From NCBI RefSeq assembly GCF_037265215.1, contig NZ_CP147737.1, forward strand, positions 496,001 to 560,000: 64,000 bases of DNA. Direction: 5' to 3'. The notes under the pieces were generated by a model. It did not search any database. It was given only the letters and a program-made list of their open reading frames with translations, and was not told the DNA's origin. The stretch's first letter is position 1. Every line of letters starts with the position of its first letter. Shown in pieces: positions 20,612 through 28,669 of this stretch. The translations under genes were made by a program, and so were the position numbers. The DNA comes from Xenorhabdus griffiniae. Its GTDB lineage: Bacteria > Pseudomonadota > Gammaproteobacteria > Enterobacterales > Enterobacteriaceae.

Positions 20612-21456
20612 AAAACGCCAATGTTGCACTTTTACAATTATGCAGTGGTACGAATGTCAAACACAATTTAGCGCAAATTGAACAGCAGATCAGGCAAGTA
20701 CCAGAGACAGTAAAACTGGTACTGACACCAGAAAATGCCCTGTTATTCGCTGATGCTGATACCTACCGCGCACATGCAGAAACGCAGGGATGTGGGCCAT
20801 TACAGCAGGCCGTGAGCGAACTGGCACAACGTTACGGTGTTTGGCTGCTGATTGGTTCTATGCCGCTTATCAGTCGGGAAGATCCTACTCGTATCACAAG
20901 CAGTAGTTTGCTGTTTGATGATCAAGGCGAAATTCGGGCACGTTACGACAAAATCCACATGTTTGATGTCAATATCAACGATGAACATGGTGCCTATAAT
21001 GAATCCACTATTTATCAGCGTGGGGAGCATATTACCGTTGTTGATACACCTGTTGGTCGTCTGGGAATGACTATCTGTTATGATCTGCGTTTTCCAGGAC
21101 TTTTTCAGGCATTGCGTGAACAGGGTGCAGAGCTTATTTCCGTCCCTGCTGCTTTCACCCGCTTGACGGGTAAAGCACATTGGGAACCCTTGCTGAGAGC
21201 CCGTGCTATCGAGAATCAATGTATTATTTTGGCACCCGCACAGGTTGGTGTACATGGCACTCGCAGGACGTGGGGACATACCATGGCGATCAGTGGCTGG
21301 GGAGAGATTATCAAGAAAAATCCTCTGACTGTCAGCGCGTTACAGCTTAATATCCGTCGGGATAGTTTGACTCACATGCGTGAGCAGATAAAAGTGGTGA
21401 AACACAATCGCTTCCGTCCACAACTGACTTCTTTGATAAAAAAGAATACAAACTAA
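20608..21456 (+). CDS. Nitrilase-superfamily amidohydrolase (deaminated-glutathione amidase type)
   Basis: Carbon-nitrogen hydrolase with the full catalytic triad: Glu42 in TPENALLF, Lys115 in RYDKIHMFDV and Cys157 in TICYDLRFP. These motifs are those of the Nit1/NitFhit branch, which hydrolyses deaminated glutathione; the substrate here is inferred. The product is 282 residues. The ATG overlaps the yhdP stop by four bases and tldD follows 18 bases later. E. coli K-12 lacks a gene at this spot, but yhdP-nit-tldD is familiar from Yersinia and relatives. Confidence 0.9.
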   Translation: MKNANVALLQLCSGTNVKHNLAQIEQQIRQVPETVKLVLTPENALLFADADTYRAHAETQGCGPLQQAVSELAQRYGVWLLIGSMPLISREDPTRITSSSLLFDDQGEIRARYDKIHMFDVNINDEHGAYNESTIYQRGEHITVVDTPVGRLGMTICYDLRFPGLFQALREQGAELISVPAAFTRLTGKAHWEPLLRARAIENQCIILAPAQVGVHGTRRTWGHTMAISGWGEIIKKNPLTVSALQLNIRRDSLTHMREQIKVVKHNRFRPQLTSLIKKNTN

Positions 21457-21474
21457 GATAAAAGAGTAATTAAT

Positions 21475-22920
21475 ATGAGTTTAACTTATGTCAGTGAACA
21501 TTTACTGGCTGCTAATAATTTGAATCATCAAGACTTATTTTCTGTACTGGGGCAATTGGCGGAGCGTCGTCTGGACTATGCCGATCTCTATTTCCAATCC
21601 AGTTATCACGAAACATGGGTATTGGAAGACCGCATCATCAAAGAAGGCTCCTATAATATTGATCAAGGCGTGGGCGTTCGTGCGATCAGTGGAGAAAAAA
21701 CGGGTTTTGCTTACGCAGATCAAATCACATTGAATGCGTTACAGCAAAGCGCTCAGGCTGCGCGCAGTATCGTGCGGGAAGCAGGTAATGGTATTTCGCA
21801 CACGTTAGGTGCAGGGACGCATAAGGCACTTTATCCAACAATTGATCCTTTGCAGAGCATGAGTCGGGAAGAAAAAATTGCTTTGTTGCATCGCGTTGAT
21901 CAAATTGCACGGGCGGAAGATCCCCGTGTACAAGAAGTCAATGCCAGCCTGACCGGTGTTTATGAACAAGTGTTGGTGGCGGCGACAGACGGTACATTGG
22001 CAGCAGATATTCGCCCATTGGTACGCCTTTCTGTCAGTGTCTTGGTGGAAGAAGACGGTAAGCGTGAGCGTGGCGGCAGTGGTGGTGGTGCTCGTTATGG
22101 TTACGAATATTTCCTGCGTACCGAAGATGGTCAGATTCTGGCAGAGCAATTTGCGCGTGAAGCGGTTCGCATGGCACTGATCAACTTGTCAGCGGTTGCC
22201 GCGCCTGCGGGCACTATGCCAGTTGTATTGGGTGCTGGATGGCCGGGCGTTCTGTTGCATGAAGCGGTGGGGCACGGTCTGGAAGGGGACTTTAACCGCC
22301 GCGGAACTTCTGTTTTCTCTGGTCAGATTGGGCAAAAAGTGGCTTCAGAACTCTGTACCGTAGTGGATGACGGGACACTTGAAGGGCGGCGTGGTTCATT
22401 GGCGATTGATGATGAAGGCGTTCCAGGGCAATACAATGTCCTGATCGAAAATGGCATCTTGAAAGGCTACATGCAGGATAAACTCAACGCTCGCTTGATG
22501 GGCGTAGCTCCGACAGGTAACGGCCGCCGTGAATCCTATGCTCACTTGCCGATGCCACGTATGACTAATACCTACATGCTGGCGGGGAATTCCACACCAG
22601 AAGAAATTATCGCCAGTGTAGATCGTGGGCTATACGCACCGAATTTCGGTGGTGGTCAGGTGGATATCACATCGGGTAAATTTGTTTTCTCAACTTCTGA
22701 AGCTTATTTGATTGAAAACGGCAAAATCACTAAGCCAGTAAAAGGGGCGACCTTGATTGGTTCGGGGATTGAAGCCATGCAGCAAATTTCAATGGTTGGC
22801 AATGATTTGGCTCTCGACAAAGGTGTAGGTGTTTGCGGTAAAGAAGGCCAAAGTGTACCAGTGGGTGTTGGTCAACCAACGTTGAAACTGGATAACTTGA
22901 CTGTAGGTGGAACAGCCTGA
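21475..22920 (+). CDS. tldD: Metalloprotease TldD
   Basis: One half of the TldD/TldE heterodimeric zinc protease that trims peptides such as microcin B17 precursor and the CcdA antitoxin. The zinc-binding HExxxH motif is HEAVGH at residues 262-267, followed by [10 protein letters not shown]. The 481-residue length equals E. coli TldD. The C-terminal third with [14 protein letters not shown] and the glycine-rich [19 protein letters not shown] is typical. tldE (pmbA) is not in the window and lies elsewhere in enterobacteria. Confidence 0.97.
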   Translation: MSLTYVSEHLLAANNLNHQDLFSVLGQLAERRLDYADLYFQSSYHETWVLEDRIIKEGSYNIDQGVGVRAISGEKTGFAYADQITLNALQQSAQAARSIVREAGNGISHTLGAGTHKALYPTIDPLQSMSREEKIALLHRVDQIARAEDPRVQEVNASLTGVYEQVLVAATDGTLAADIRPLVRLSVSVLVEEDGKRERGGSGGGARYGYEYFLRTEDGQILAEQFAREAVRMALINLSAVAAPAGTMPVVLGAGWPGVLLHEAVGHGLEGDFNRRGTSVFSGQIGQKVASELCTVVDDGTLEGRRGSLAIDDEGVPGQYNVLIENGILKGYMQDKLNARLMGVAPTGNGRRESYAHLPMPRMTNTYMLAGNSTPEEIIASVDRGLYAPNFGGGQVDITSGKFVFSTSEAYLIENGKITKPVKGATLIGSGIEAMQQISMVGNDLALDKGVGVCGKEGQSVPVGVGQPTLKLDNLTVGGTA

Positions 22921-22960
22921 TCATTTTCTTGAGTATTGGAACGAATGGCTTGAGGTCATC

Positions 22961-23374
22961 ATGAAAAAGAGCATCCTGGCGGCGGTACTATTGGCTCTGG
23001 CTGTCATGTATACCGCCTTTGCCAACTCAGAGGAAGAACAGATTGATGTTCTGACTGAACAAAACCGTGTGGCGGACTATCTGCGTCAGCATCACACATT
23101 GCCAGACTATTACATTACGAAGAAGCAAGCCCGTCGCCTTGGCTGGAACGCTCGTGCAGGTAATTTATGTGAAGTATTGCCGGGCAAAGCGATTGGTGGT
23201 GATAAATTTTCCAACCGTGAGAATAAATTACCGACAAAATCCGGCCGCCACTGGTTTGAAGCGGATGTCAATTATCGGTGTGGGCACAGAGGAAGTGACA
23301 GGTTACTTTATTCTAACGATGGCTTTATTTATCTAACGGTTGATCACTACAACAGTTTTACCCGACTGGAGTAA
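22961..23374 (+). CDS. Secreted barnase-type ribonuclease
   Basis: Guanyl-preferring endoribonuclease of the barnase family (N1/T1 superfamily). ATG 22961 starts a signal peptide (MKKSILAAVLLALAVMYTAFA) with cleavage expected near the Ala-Asn boundary; GAGG lies upstream. The mature domain tracks barnase closely: VADYLRQHHTLPDYYITK, then LGW, IGGDKFSNRENKLPTKSGR. All three catalytic residues are kept: Glu in FEADVNY, Arg in SDRLLYS and His in VDHYNSFTRLE. Two cysteines (in GNLCEV and NYRCGH) could form a disulphide absent from barnase. The barstar gene follows four bases later, so this is a toxin-inhibitor pair. It may act in the periplasm or outside; the target is unknown. Confidence 0.93.
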   Translation: MKKSILAAVLLALAVMYTAFANSEEEQIDVLTEQNRVADYLRQHHTLPDYYITKKQARRLGWNARAGNLCEVLPGKAIGGDKFSNRENKLPTKSGRHWFEADVNYRCGHRGSDRLLYSNDGFIYLTVDHYNSFTRLE

Positions 23375-23378
23375 TGGC

Positions 23379-23648
23379 ATGAAAAAGGTGGAATTCGACT
23401 TTAGCCAACTCCCTGATTTGAGCGCTTTCTATGATGAATTCAAACAGCGCTTCGATCTTGGGGATGATTTTGGTAGCAACTTGGATGCACTGTGGGATGC
23501 AGTGACTGGCTATATTCAGTTACCCGTTGAGATTAATTTTATCCACGTGACTGGGCAAAAAAGAACGCGCTTTGCGGCGTTAATATTGTTATTAGAAGAA
23601 GCCGAAGAAGAGCTGGAAGGGGAATTGCGGTTTAATGTGATAGGTTGA
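23379..23648 (+). CDS. yhcO: Barstar-family RNase inhibitor
   Basis: Cytoplasmic 89-residue inhibitor that plugs the active site of barnase-type RNases. ATG 23379 gives MKKVEFDFSQLPDL; upstream in-frame codons lie inside the RNase gene. The inhibitory helix FGSNLDALWDAVTG matches barstar, including the aspartates that contact the barnase active site. No signal peptide is present, so it protects the cytoplasm from enzyme that fails to be exported. E. coli keeps a relative (YhcO) in the same chromosomal neighbourhood downstream of tldD but without an adjacent barnase. Confidence 0.92.
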   Translation: MKKVEFDFSQLPDLSAFYDEFKQRFDLGDDFGSNLDALWDAVTGYIQLPVEINFIHVTGQKRTRFAALILLLEEAEEELEGELRFNVIG

Positions 23649-23674
23649 ATTGTCTCTTCTGTTTGAGGTTCTTT

Positions 23675-23709
23675 AAGCCGCTTGCGTTGATGCAGGCGGC
23701 TTTTGGTTT
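23675..23709 (+). terminator. Terminator after the barstar gene
   Basis: AAGCCGC (23675-23681) pairs with GCGGCTT (23696-23702), followed by TTTTGGTTT. It lies 27 bases after the barstar stop and closes the RNase-inhibitor transcript. Confidence 0.8.
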
Positions 23710-23744
23710 ATTAATACAGGCTAATCCCAAAGTGCCATCATTGC

Positions 23745-23942
23745 TCATGACCTTCTTGATGAATAACCATTACGGGTGTTGGTGCCTGTTTTAGCGTTAT
23801 TTTTCCCGTGGCCGAGATGTTCAGTCAGTTCAGCATTAAGGGTGGTTTCAACCGTTAATTTTTTGAGAAAACGGAGATCATCAGGGGTTTTTAGATTTTT
23901 AGCCAATTTTGTCGCAAGAGCCTGTAACTGTTTGTCGTCCAT
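23745..23942 (-). pseudogene. IS256-family transposase, N-terminal fragment
   Basis: The 65 residues MDDKQLQALATKLAKNLK through LNAELTEHLGHGKNNAK and GTNTRNGYS match the N-terminus of IS256-family transposases, which are normally about 400 residues. The catalytic DDE domain is absent, so the fragment cannot transpose. Confidence 0.85.
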
Positions 23943-24015
23943 AAGTGCACCTTCTTTTGATGGTTAATTAAACATATCAAAATTGGGCAATTACATAAAT
24001 CTACGTACAGGCTCT
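23745..24015 (-). mobile_element. Truncated IS256-family element
   Basis: The outer end on the minus strand reads AGAGCCTGTACGTAGATTTA (from 24015 inward) and continues to TGTAATTGCC, the kind of terminal sequence seen in IS256-family elements. It is followed by a transposase start. Everything past about 65 codons is deleted; the break lies near 23765, where the sequence passes into unrelated DNA. The fragment sits exactly between the tldD/RNase block and the T6SS cassette. Confidence 0.7.
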
Positions 24016-24083
24016 CTGGCTGTCAATCAGTTTGGCACTCCATGCTGTGAGCATACTTTTTACGGCGATAGATTTTCCATAAG

Positions 24084-24512
24084 TTATTTCCAAATACAGT
24101 CTTTTTTTTCTGCGTCATAAGCCTCCAAATTTTCCTCAAAATCCACTTGTTTTCCTTTTTTATTTATATATGTGAAACCATAGACTCTTGCTCCCTGTGA
24201 AATAACAGTATAGGTCCCATTGACTTTCCCTTGAATCATTTCATTCCATACCGTTGTACTCATATATGGCCTATTCTCACTTAATATTTCAGACTCATCT
24301 TTAACGAGAAGAATCGGTATAGAAATATGAGACTTCTCATACTTAACATAGCTAAGGCTGGCATTATCTTCTTTTGAGTGAATGTTAACCATCTTTACAT
24401 TTATTAATTTTTTACTATCAGAAGTAAAGCACCTAAATTCACTAGTCCATTCAGAAGAAAAAACATTAAAAGACAATAGGGTTAAAATAAAAAAAATATT
24501 TTTTTTATTCAT
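24084..24512 (-). CDS. Candidate T6SS immunity protein, periplasmic
   Basis: A 142-residue protein with a clear signal peptide (MNKKNIFFILTLLSFNVFSS) and a small polar mature domain carrying two cysteines (near residues 28 and 139). No family is recognised. It starts one base after the stop of the cell-wall hydrolase gene, with AGAGGAA overlapping that stop, so the two are co-translated. T6SS peptidoglycan hydrolases are regularly followed by a periplasmic immunity protein, and the location signal fits; the pairing is inferred from context. The gene is markedly AT-rich compared with vgrG and tssF, which is usual for exchangeable effector-immunity ends. Confidence 0.6.
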   Translation of the reverse strand: MNKKNIFFILTLLSFNVFSSEWTSEFRCFTSDSKKLINVKMVNIHSKEDNASLSYVKYEKSHISIPILLVKDESEILSENRPYMSTTVWNEMIQGKVNGTYTVISQGARVYGFTYINKKGKQVDFEENLEAYDAEKKDCIWK

Positions 24513-24513
24513 T

Positions 24514-25818
24514 TTAATTTCCTCTTCCTCTCAAGGCAGCAATTCTCCTGTTTATATAATTGGAGACATCACTTTTTTTTATTCCATACATTTTTTGTTC
24601 CAATTCATTTCTTCTAAAAGGATTCGCAGTAATTAATTCCTGTACTCTTTCATATCCTCTCAAAGCTTTATCACTATCCTTCGCTGTTCCCTGTTTTTTT
24701 GTACTGGGATCATGCCAGAGTCCCCATGCGAAAGAATTAATTTTATTATTATAGATAGAGCTACTAGCAAATTCGAATTCGTCATTGCTTAACAATTGAT
24801 TAAGATGTTCCGCTTTCAATGCATTAATTGCTTTTTTTAGATGAAATAATCTATCATCATAGCCATTGAATCCCCCGTTGATAAGCGCAGTCACTTTGTT
24901 AAAGTCATCATTTGCCGCCGAGTTAAAAACTGATGGGTTTTTTACTTTATAAAACCAAAATGCGGATAGTACACTATGCGGTGAAGATAATAGTTTATCC
25001 CTATTTTCGTTAGAAGAAGTTACATCTTCACCAATATAATTACCATATTGTCTATATGCACGTTGGTGTGTCAATTGTATTAAACCCCTGCCATACCAAG
25101 GGCTATATGATTCATTTTCCCCCCCAATTTCTTTCGTGTATCGCAATTTACCACTTTCATGGAATACTTGTGCTAAGAAGTGGGCTTTTCCTCGGCATGT
25201 AGTAATATCAAACTTATTAAACCCCTGATTAAATGCGTTTAAATAGTATTCAAGTCTTCTTTGTGGTACATTGGGTAATATTTCTTGCAGTTCACTTAGT
25301 GTAATATCTCTATAACATGCACATTTGTTTTTAATCACTTGTATTTCCAACACATGCCGCCGATTGAGCTGATGAGTTGAAAGTCCCTTTAACGTTGAAC
25401 CACGGAAATGCTCTGAATTCTGTAATTCCTGCTCCTGCCATTCGCTAATCCTAGGGTATGCGTCACTGACCATACCCAATGTGATGTATTGGTATTCATA
25501 TCCATTCGTTAAAGCCGTTGGCCTAACTTGGGAGTTGTCCTTTCCAGCTTGCCCACGAGGTGTTCGTTTGACAATTTCATCCGCCAGTGGTTGTGCTGAT
25601 ATGGATAAGGTGACAGGCATGGGTGGAAGATCTTCTTCACGTAATAAACCATCCCCATCGGTAGTACCGGTTCGTTTAATGTTTTGATTCCCCCGACTTT
25701 TCAATTTATAAGACATTCCCACCAATGGCTTACCTTCTTCATCCACAAGCTGAAATTCAATCCAGTGTTTCAGTATTTTTTGGCAATCAATGCAATCCGT
25801 CGGTTTTAGCTGACTCAT
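24514..25818 (-). CDS. T6SS effector with GH19-type peptidoglycan/chitin hydrolase domain
   Basis: 434 residues in two parts. The N-terminal part (about 15-160) has a beta-rich module, HWIEFQLVDEEGKPLVG near 18, seen at the front of T6SS cargo proteins. From about 205 to 335 a glycoside hydrolase family 19 endolysin-like domain is clear: AHFLAQVFHESGKLRYTKE with candidate catalytic Glu221 and Glu230, then YGRGLIQLTHQRAY (242-255) and INGGFNG (313-319). The C-terminal 100 residues are basic and unassigned. A ribosome binding site AAGGAAG precedes ATG 25818. The gene lies 33 bases after a DUF4123 adaptor gene and just before a periplasmic candidate immunity gene, the standard order for an exported wall hydrolase. 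Confidence 0.75.
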   Translation of the reverse strand: MSQLKPTDCIDCQKILKHWIEFQLVDEEGKPLVGMSYKLKSRGNQNIKRTGTTDGDGLLREEDLPPMPVTLSISAQPLADEIVKRTPRGQAGKDNSQVRPTALTNGYEYQYITLGMVSDAYPRISEWQEQELQNSEHFRGSTLKGLSTHQLNRRHVLEIQVIKNKCACYRDITLSELQEILPNVPQRRLEYYLNAFNQGFNKFDITTCRGKAHFLAQVFHESGKLRYTKEIGGENESYSPWYGRGLIQLTHQRAYRQYGNYIGEDVTSSNENRDKLLSSPHSVLSAFWFYKVKNPSVFNSAANDDFNKVTALINGGFNGYDDRLFHLKKAINALKAEHLNQLLSNDEFEFASSSIYNNKINSFAWGLWHDPSTKKQGTAKDSDKALRGYERVQELITANPFRRNELEQKMYGIKKSDVSNYINRRIAALRGRGN

Positions 25819-25851
25819 TCTTTTCTTCCTTTTATCATAGATGGTAGTTGA

Positions 25852-26640
25852 TTAATCTGAGCTATCTTCGTTAATTGCAGTTTGTTGGCTATTTGTAATA
25901 AAACGTTCAACAGTCAGTTTATTCAGGTTCTGTTTTTCATCTCTCGCCTGTTTCAGCCATGCTATAAGGCTGTGTTGCAATTTCCCTTCCGGCTCATCCA
26001 GTTTCAACGCCAATTCGGGGGCTTCTTCCCAAAGTTGGCAACTTAATGCGTAAGCTAGATTCTTGAGAGTCGTATTAGTTGAGTAACGAGCTTCAATCAG
26101 ATGATCACCCAACACAAACAAACTCGTACTCAGTTCCTGAGGGCAATTTTCTGGTCGGTAATAGCAAATCGGGTCAGGTGTATCGATCATCAGCTCATTA
26201 ACCGGTGTTAACAGTTCACGCCAGTCCCCCGGTTTTAGAGCGGGCAACAACGGTGCGAAAATACGGTTATCCATCAGCCGCAACACCACAACCTGACCCC
26301 GCAGCAACACCTGTTGATGCAACCGCCAGTGCTCTAACTGAAATGACCACGGTAAGGTGCTGCGATATCCCCAGCCCCAACTGGTATCGCTGAGTTCGTG
26401 TTTATCCAGCAGCAAAGCCAGTTCTGGCAGGCTATTGGCTTTAGGTTGGATCAGCCACGGGCTTTGTTCCAGCATGGCATTCATTGGTGTACCGCTGTAG
26501 AGCGGAAACGCCTGCGCTGTCCAGCCGTTAAGGTAAAAGGTTTGGACGGGATTCGGCTCAGCTAGGCTGTTAACCAAAAAATAGCAATTGCCTCTGTCCT
26601 GATGTGATAGCCAGTTTTTCCAATCGGTCGGTTCCATCAT
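25852..26640 (-). CDS. DUF4123 T6SS effector adaptor (Tap/TEC)
   Basis: Cytoplasmic chaperone that loads a cargo effector onto the VgrG spike. The start is set at ATG 26640 because it overlaps the vgrG stop codon in ATGA; upstream in-frame codons lie in vgrG. The 262-residue chain shows DUF4123 features: an N-terminal block around CYFLVNSLAEPNPVQTFYL, then SWGWGYRSTLPWSFQLEHWRLHQQV near residues 100-125 and RLMDNRIFAPLLPAL after it. Its place between vgrG and the effector fits the adaptor role. The specificity for the adjacent GH19-type effector is inferred. Confidence 0.85.
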   Translation of the reverse strand: MMEPTDWKNWLSHQDRGNCYFLVNSLAEPNPVQTFYLNGWTAQAFPLYSGTPMNAMLEQSPWLIQPKANSLPELALLLDKHELSDTSWGWGYRSTLPWSFQLEHWRLHQQVLLRGQVVVLRLMDNRIFAPLLPALKPGDWRELLTPVNELMIDTPDPICYYRPENCPQELSTSLFVLGDHLIEARYSTNTTLKNLAYALSCQLWEEAPELALKLDEPEGKLQHSLIAWLKQARDEKQNLNKLTVERFITNSQQTAINEDSSD

Positions 26641-28637
26641 GCTTCTTCTGCTCCAGTGATAATCCAGTTTTCTTCTTGCTGCGCAAGAATGGCGCAAGGC
26701 GGTTTCGCCGGAAATTCCACCATTGGCAATGGCGCCACGCCTTCCGGTAATTGCAGTGAAACCCCACGCCCACTACCACCTGAACCCTGCCCGACATTAA
26801 TCATGGAAGACAAAATGCCAGCCGGTGTGACTTTGAGAAAACTGCCGCCTACTTTCAATGTGATTTCTGCTGCGGCTTCCAACACCACTTTGCCGCCGCT
26901 TTTCAGGTGGATTTCCTGCCCGCTGTCAATCACGGTGGCATCGCCGGTCTGGGTATGCTGGCTGCCGGCAATCCGGTGGGAAACATCCCCTTCGGTGGTG
27001 ATTTTGCGCGAACCGGCAACCTGATGATGGTCATCGGCGCGAATATCGTGGTAACGGTTGTTATCGATGCGGCTCTTCTGGTCATGTTTGATATGCCAGT
27101 ACGCATCGTTTTCGATATGCGCAGTAAAATCTTTCTGGCCGTGAAAATAGATTTCTTCACTGCCTTTCGCATCCTCAAAGCGCAGTTCGTTAAAGCCTTT
27201 ACCTTTATGGGTTTTGGTCTTGAACGTAGTTCGGGTTTTGGCTGCCGGCAAATCCAGCGGCGGACGGTTCAGGCCGTTGTAAACACAACCGGTGACAATC
27301 GGACGGTCAATATCCCCATTGAGGTAAGAAATAATCACTTCCTGCCCGATGCGCGGTATCGCCATAAAGCCATAGCCGTTGCCATTCCAGCCCTGTGCCA
27401 CCCGCACCCAGCATGAAGCGCTGTCATCCGGCTCGTCATAGCGGTTCCAGTGAAAATGCACTTTAATTGCGCCGTCTTTGTTAACGAAAATTTCTTCCCC
27501 TTCCGGGCCAACGACTATCGCCGTTTCATCGCCATCGGCTAACGGTTTGTAGTGGAATGGCGGACGCCAGTCGGCAAGGCCGTCGATAAAACTGAACGTG
27601 TTGCTGAGTGTCGTGCCGGTGCCACTGCTGTCACCCAGTGCCTGCGGGCAGTGCCCGTGGTGGCTGATACCGACAATCTGCCAGCGCACATTCAGCGGCT
27701 TGTGCGGGTGATTTTTTATCTCAAAGATTTTGCCCGGCATCAGTTTGATGCAATTGCTACTGCCACTGCCGGTCTGTTTCTGGTTATCCAGCGCTTCCTG
27801 CCGGTATTTCAAAAACGGGATGGCGGCCGCATCTTTCTGGAATCGCCCGTAACTCTCAAACACGGTGTAAGGGGTCTGGCTGCCGAAGTCGCGGAAGCCT
27901 TCGCTGCTGTGCATGTGGGAGAGGTGATAGCGCGGTTTTTCCGGGTTGAAATCTTTGTGGAAACTGCGTTGCGGGCTCATGCCGACGCCCAACTGCACCT
28001 GATAAAGCGTATCGATTCCGTGTGCCGTTTCCGGCTGGGGCTGGTATTGTAATGGCAGACCGGCGGTCATACCGAGATGGCTGTCACTGAAAAACAGCGT
28101 TTCATCCTCAAACCAGAAACTGATCCCCTCTTCCGCGGCTAACCGGCTGAAAAAACCATAATCGGATTCGCGCTTCTGGGTCACATATTCCCGGTCCTGA
28201 TGCGCATCGTAGAGTTTTGAATCGGCTTTTACCCGGTGTTTTTTCAGCAGGCGGTTTAATATCGTCGGGGCATTTTGCTGATGGTAAATCCGGCTGTCCT
28301 GATTCAGTGTCAACCGCCAGCAGGCAGGGCGAACTGTCATAGTATAAAGCGTCTTGTTACCATCGGTGCCTACCCAATTAGCGTGAGAGACAATCCCGGT
28401 GATTTTGCGCTGCTCTGTTTCACCATAAAAAACCTGCAACACCGCTTCCTGCATCAGCAGCGAGGCCAAATCAATCTCCGCCTGCGGCTTAAAGGGGTTC
28501 GCGTTACCGGCCCTGACCAATGTCAGGTTGAGGGTAAACAGCTCAGAGAGGTGTTCTTGCAAAGTAAAGTCGCCGACCGCAAAGGTGTCTTCCGGCACAC
28601 CCGCGATACGGCAGGTAAAACGTAATCCACTTTTCAT
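26637..28637 (-). CDS. vgrG: T6SS spike protein VgrG
   Basis: Trimeric needle tip of the type VI secretion apparatus. The gp27-like N-terminal part spans about residues 1-370 (ESDYGFFSRLAAEEGISFWF at 157-176 is the usual signature), the gp5 OB-fold about 375-455 (IKVHFHWNRYDEPDD and IPRIGQEVIISYLNGD), and the beta-helix needle follows with repeated DIRADDHHQVAGSRK-like strands. At 666 residues it has only a short C-terminal tail and no enzymatic extension, so cargo must be carried non-covalently through the adaptor. It lies 32 bases after tssF. Confidence 0.95.
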   Translation of the reverse strand: MKSGLRFTCRIAGVPEDTFAVGDFTLQEHLSELFTLNLTLVRAGNANPFKPQAEIDLASLLMQEAVLQVFYGETEQRKITGIVSHANWVGTDGNKTLYTMTVRPACWRLTLNQDSRIYHQQNAPTILNRLLKKHRVKADSKLYDAHQDREYVTQKRESDYGFFSRLAAEEGISFWFEDETLFFSDSHLGMTAGLPLQYQPQPETAHGIDTLYQVQLGVGMSPQRSFHKDFNPEKPRYHLSHMHSSEGFRDFGSQTPYTVFESYGRFQKDAAAIPFLKYRQEALDNQKQTGSGSSNCIKLMPGKIFEIKNHPHKPLNVRWQIVGISHHGHCPQALGDSSGTGTTLSNTFSFIDGLADWRPPFHYKPLADGDETAIVVGPEGEEIFVNKDGAIKVHFHWNRYDEPDDSASCWVRVAQGWNGNGYGFMAIPRIGQEVIISYLNGDIDRPIVTGCVYNGLNRPPLDLPAAKTRTTFKTKTHKGKGFNELRFEDAKGSEEIYFHGQKDFTAHIENDAYWHIKHDQKSRIDNNRYHDIRADDHHQVAGSRKITTEGDVSHRIAGSQHTQTGDATVIDSGQEIHLKSGGKVVLEAAAEITLKVGGSFLKVTPAGILSSMINVGQGSGGSGRGVSLQLPEGVAPLPMVEFPAKPPCAILAQQEENWIITGAEEA

Positions 28638-28669
28638 TTTTATTCCTTATCGGTTATGACATGAATACC

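Noticed and set aside
20800..21279. 159-residue minus-strand ORF opposite the nitrilase gene
   Set aside because: Antisense shadow; Cys/Asn-rich composition with no family.
26907..27416. 169-residue plus-strand ORF opposite vgrG
   Set aside because: Antisense to the VgrG needle-coding region; arises from its high GC codon bias.
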